A DNA stretch of 64,000 nucleotides from Epiperipatus broadwayi (taxonomy: Eukaryota > Onychophora > Udeonychophora > Euonychophora > Peripatidae), in the NCBI GenBank assembly GCA_028023455.1, contig JAQFVV010012572.1, forward strand, positions 2,232,001 to 2,296,000, read 5' to 3'. The notes beneath the pieces are model-generated. The model made no database searches, was not told the DNA's origin, and was given only the letters and a program-made list of their open reading frames with translations. A program made the position numbers and the translations under genes. Positions 61,105 through 64,000 of this stretch are shown one piece after another. Numbering within the stretch: position 1 is the first letter of the stretch; each line of letters begins with the position of its first letter.

Positions 61105-61283
61105 ATTGGATGAGTAAGCACTGGATAGGGATTTTATGCACAAACCTTCTTGCATCTTTTGATTACTTTGGCTTGCACTGGGTGGCATTACTATATGGAG
61201 AGTTTTGCCTATACTTTAACAGCTTGTGTAGTCATATGAAATGGTGTTCATATGATGTTTATTAGTTTAATAAATTAATATAT

Positions 61284-62536
61284 AAATATAAGCAGCCATA
61301 AATGTGAATATATATATATATATAGAGAGAGAGAGATTGTAATCTATTTTAATTTTAATTTTATATTTAAAAATGAAGGTAGTTGGAAATTGTAAATTAA
61401 AATTCTGATTTCATAAATTGAATTTATATTTTTTCTATCAAATTTAGGTTTATGTTATAGGCACACCCACACATCAATAAAGATCCTGCTTAAAATAAAA
61501 TTGAGACTACTTTAAGTTTAGTTTTAAAAGAAAAAAACTAATTTATTTTAACTAAATAAATTTGTTTTAAAAAATATGTTATAGAAATAAAGTTTAATTA
61601 AATAGTAATTAAAAAAAATTTGCTCAAATAGCTTATCTTATTATTAATTGAATTTCTCGGAACATTGATTTCATTTAAGGTTTGTTTCATGTTTTAGAAA
61701 TGTTTCAAAAATGTCAATTAAACATATTTTTAGACATTAAGGTGACTAAGTGTTATCTATAAACAAGCTGTCTATTTACTAGAGAATTTTGTAAATGTGG
61801 GTTAATTAAAATAATTATTGTCTTGTTTAATTAAAAAATATTAGGAAAATGTGTTTTGCAAAGTTTGTAATAATATAAAAGAGCTGACTCAGAAAATAAT
61901 TTTATCTTTGGTCTTTTGATCTTTTTTTTGCTTGCTCAATATGGATTACAAGAAACCTCACCATGCACTTAAAAAAATGAAGATGCATAGCTAATCTTTA
62001 GAACTTTATTTCTGAAGCATGGAGTACATAACTATCAGAGTGTCAAAACCTGCTTGCTGAATTAGATCAGACACTATGCCAACTATCTTCACATATATTA
62101 AATTAGAGTTAAAGCAGACACACTTCCAAACAATGAAAGTGGAAAAATTTTCAAGACAAACTCTACCTGGAAACATATAACCTGATTGTGACTAAGATTT
62201 AAAAACCATAAATGGAAAGATTTTACTAGTAAACCACCAAAAAAACTCTTTTATTGAAAATGTATATATGTTAAATGCAATTTCACATTTGCAGAGAAAT
62301 CTCATCATCTCAGCAATATCTTAAACTTAAGATAACCAGTTTATTTATTTTATGAATGATTTAATAAACTTTTAAAATGCTAATTACTAAGCCAGTAAGA
62401 TTTAGAGATTGGAAAATTTATAATTTAATATATTTGAGTTTGAGATTATGTATTCATTTTAGTTATGTTCAATGTTAAATTAGTTTTAAGATTTATACTT
62501 TATAATACTTAATTTAGTTTAGTGTATTTGATATAG
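61284..62536. other. AT-rich stretch without recognisable features
   Basis: Only a TA/GA microsatellite at about 61308-61336 was seen. Confidence 0.4.
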
Positions 62537-62541
62537 CATGG

Positions 62542-63298
62542 TGTTGTGTCTGCAAGTATGACTGAGTGGCCAGCAAATAAATATAAACAATACAAGACTC
62601 ATTTAGGTAATCAGAATAGCAAATAGTCCACGATAACTCTATCTCTACAGTTCCGTAATGTTCAATTCCCTCGATGTTCATTCAGGCTAGCTGCTACAAA
62701 AACAGTTCACAATGGGCTAGGTTTACACATACCTTGGCCCCAGTCCAGTTTAACTGCACACGAATGCTTTGTAGTATAGCACTGTGACTGACCTTAAGCT
62801 CCTTACAGCTGTTGTCTCTGCAACAGTCTACCAGTAACTTCACTTAAAAACCGCTGGAAACTCAACTCTTTATTTAGCTGCTATCCGGATGGTTTCCTCA
62901 GGCTATGGTCTCCCAATCTCTGTGGGTCCTTTCAACTATACCCATGAACTACATTTCCACTGAGCACTGGTCTTTAATTGAAGCACTAACATGAGATCTC
63001 TCCTACTGGAATTGAACAGGACCTCTACTGGAGATGCACTCGAATTGTAGTTGTTATGTATTCTTTTTATAGCTTTCTGATAACTGCAACAATTAATTAC
63101 ATTGTCCAATAAGGTAAGGTCTCTTATCTAGAAATATTTGCAATCAGCAAATATTTCTTGGAATTGTCGATCACCATTACGTTAATGATTTATTTAAATT
63201 CCTCAGTTATCAGTGTGCGATCTAAAAACAATCTCTCAAATAAATTCTAGTTTTTCTGGAGTGCACAAACTTGTATGTAATTTTTACAAAATACAACA
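62542..63298. mobile_element. Solo LTR with CATGG target duplication
   Basis: 757 bp beginning TGTTGTGTCTGC and ending AAATACAACA, flanked by CATGG (62537-62541 and 63299-63303). Related to 26547-27356 along its length (TTGGCCCCAGTCCAGTTTAA, CTGGAAACTCAACTCTT). The 5-bp duplication and TG...CA ends are typical of integrase-inserted LTR retrotransposons. Confidence 0.87.
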
Positions 63299-63303
63299 CA
63301 TGG

Positions 63304-64000
63304 CATGATTATAGACACTATTGAAAATTTCCATTATCTTTGATAAAGCTCTTTTAAAATTTAGTTGAGTATATTAGTCTCTGTATTTAAATATTATAGA
63401 TGAAAGAGAAATCAGTTTCATTTCTTAAGTTTTTTCTTCCTAAAGAGTTTTAATTAGTAGAGATATCTTTAATAATCAAAATTTAGTTTTAAAATAATCA
63501 ACATACAATTTTTATTAATCTGTTTTAAAATATTATAAGAAGAATTTAGTTTTTAAATAGTTCAAAAAGAAGTCATCTCTTCGGGGCTATTCAAAGAATT
63601 GTTTGAACAATATATTTCAAAATTAACAGAAGTCAAGGTATCTATGTCTAACATGATCTGAGCATATGCATATAATAGATGAATAAGTTAATTTTATTGT
63701 ATTTAGAAATCACAGGCAGTGTGCCTTCTTTATTTTGTTTATTTCACATAGTGTCTGAAATTAAAGATTAGTACTGATACATATATGTATGTGCATTTTA
63801 TATAGTGATCCTATAGATATTTTATCTGTTGCACTTGAATATTGTATGTTATTACTATAAAATTTTAAAAAATATTGAAAAAATTAGTCTCTCCAAATAA
63901 TCAAAAATATTAAATTATTACGCTATGAATATAAGGCAAAAGGCCTCGAAAGCACTTAGTGTGTAATAATTTCTGTGTATCTTGATAGCTTCACATTCAA
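63304..64000. other. AT-rich stretch at the window end
   Basis: No gene seen. At about 63929-63972 the minus strand reads CACTAAGTGCTTTCGAGGCC, recalling CTTAGTGCTTTCGAGA at 1873-1890; this may be a shared SINE-like motif. Confidence 0.35.

Larger units (their letters stand above)
60780..61262. mobile_element. Family-2 palindrome, old copy with decayed ribozymes
   Basis: Arms at about 60780-60985 and 60990-61210 match the 15.7-kb element (CAATGGATGCAAGATCTGTG, GGATTTTATGCACAAACCTT). The left end is truncated. The right tail is GTTCATATGATGTTTATTAG. A 9-bp TAATATATA occurs on both sides (60771-60779 and about 61275-61283) but is too AT-rich to be sure. More diverged than other copies. Confidence 0.72.

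Overview
This is a gene-poor, strongly AT-rich stretch of a eukaryotic nuclear genome (about a quarter to 30 percent G+C by eye), built mostly of transposable-element remains. The mix points to an invertebrate animal: an RTE-type LINE, a second LINE with a QNxxLY / LLHxGM reverse transcriptase, a decayed Ty3/gypsy element, a hAT-type MITE with an 8-bp target duplication, solo LTRs, and small hammerhead ribozymes of the kind known from animal Penelope-like elements and retrozymes. I cannot name the species. No intact host gene is visible; the best candidate is one 317-bp exon-like frame at 23.35-23.66 kb that carries a stop. I see no tRNA gene, rRNA gene or CRISPR array.

Layout. 0-3.3 kb: diverged inverted repeats, then a 580-bp palindrome (family 1) with a hammerhead ribozyme in each arm. 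3.3-6.3 kb: a nearly full-length, dead RTE LINE. 7.8-8.4 kb: hAT MITE. 8.7 kb: an isolated hammerhead-like core. 9.6 kb: a 73-bp deletion derivative of family 2. 11.35-16.8 kb: a second RTE copy broken by at least five insertions (a hammerhead-related palindrome, a TIR transposon, two MITEs, and a family-2 palindrome with exact 13-bp duplications). 18.2-18.9 kb: solo LTR. 20.6-21.5 kb: a family-3 palindrome nested inside a family-2 element, each with its own 13-bp target duplication. 22.3 kb: compact palindromic MITE. 23.3-25.5 kb: exon-like frame and a minus-strand LINE reverse transcriptase relic. 26.5-27.4 kb: solo LTR. 28.5-29.4 kb: three units of another repeat. 35.4-37.5 kb: two LINE 3' ends in tandem. 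37.9-45.5 kb: minus-strand gypsy relic (gag, zinc knuckle, protease, RT, integrase) with a SINE in it. 45.7-50.6 kb: two 1.73-kb direct repeats around a pol-less core. 52.4 kb: near-perfect 414-bp palindrome. 54.4-61.3 kb: four more hammerhead-family elements. 62.5-63.3 kb: solo LTR related to the 26.5-kb one.

The most interesting system is the group of palindromic elements. Each full element is an inverted duplication of a 250-300 bp unit with a type I hammerhead ribozyme, so one ribozyme lies on each strand, reading outward from the centre. Three sequence families keep the catalytic core (CTGANGA, stem II, GAAA, then a very short stem III before the cut site), and in several copies stem III is self-complementary (ACCGGT, ACTAGT, ACCATGGT). 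Seven insertions have exact 10-13 bp target duplications, five of them 13 bp, including copies reduced to little more than their two ends. This suggests recurrent non-autonomous retromobility with Penelope-like or retrozyme-like features. Motifs and duplications are seen directly; the mobilisation mechanism is inference.
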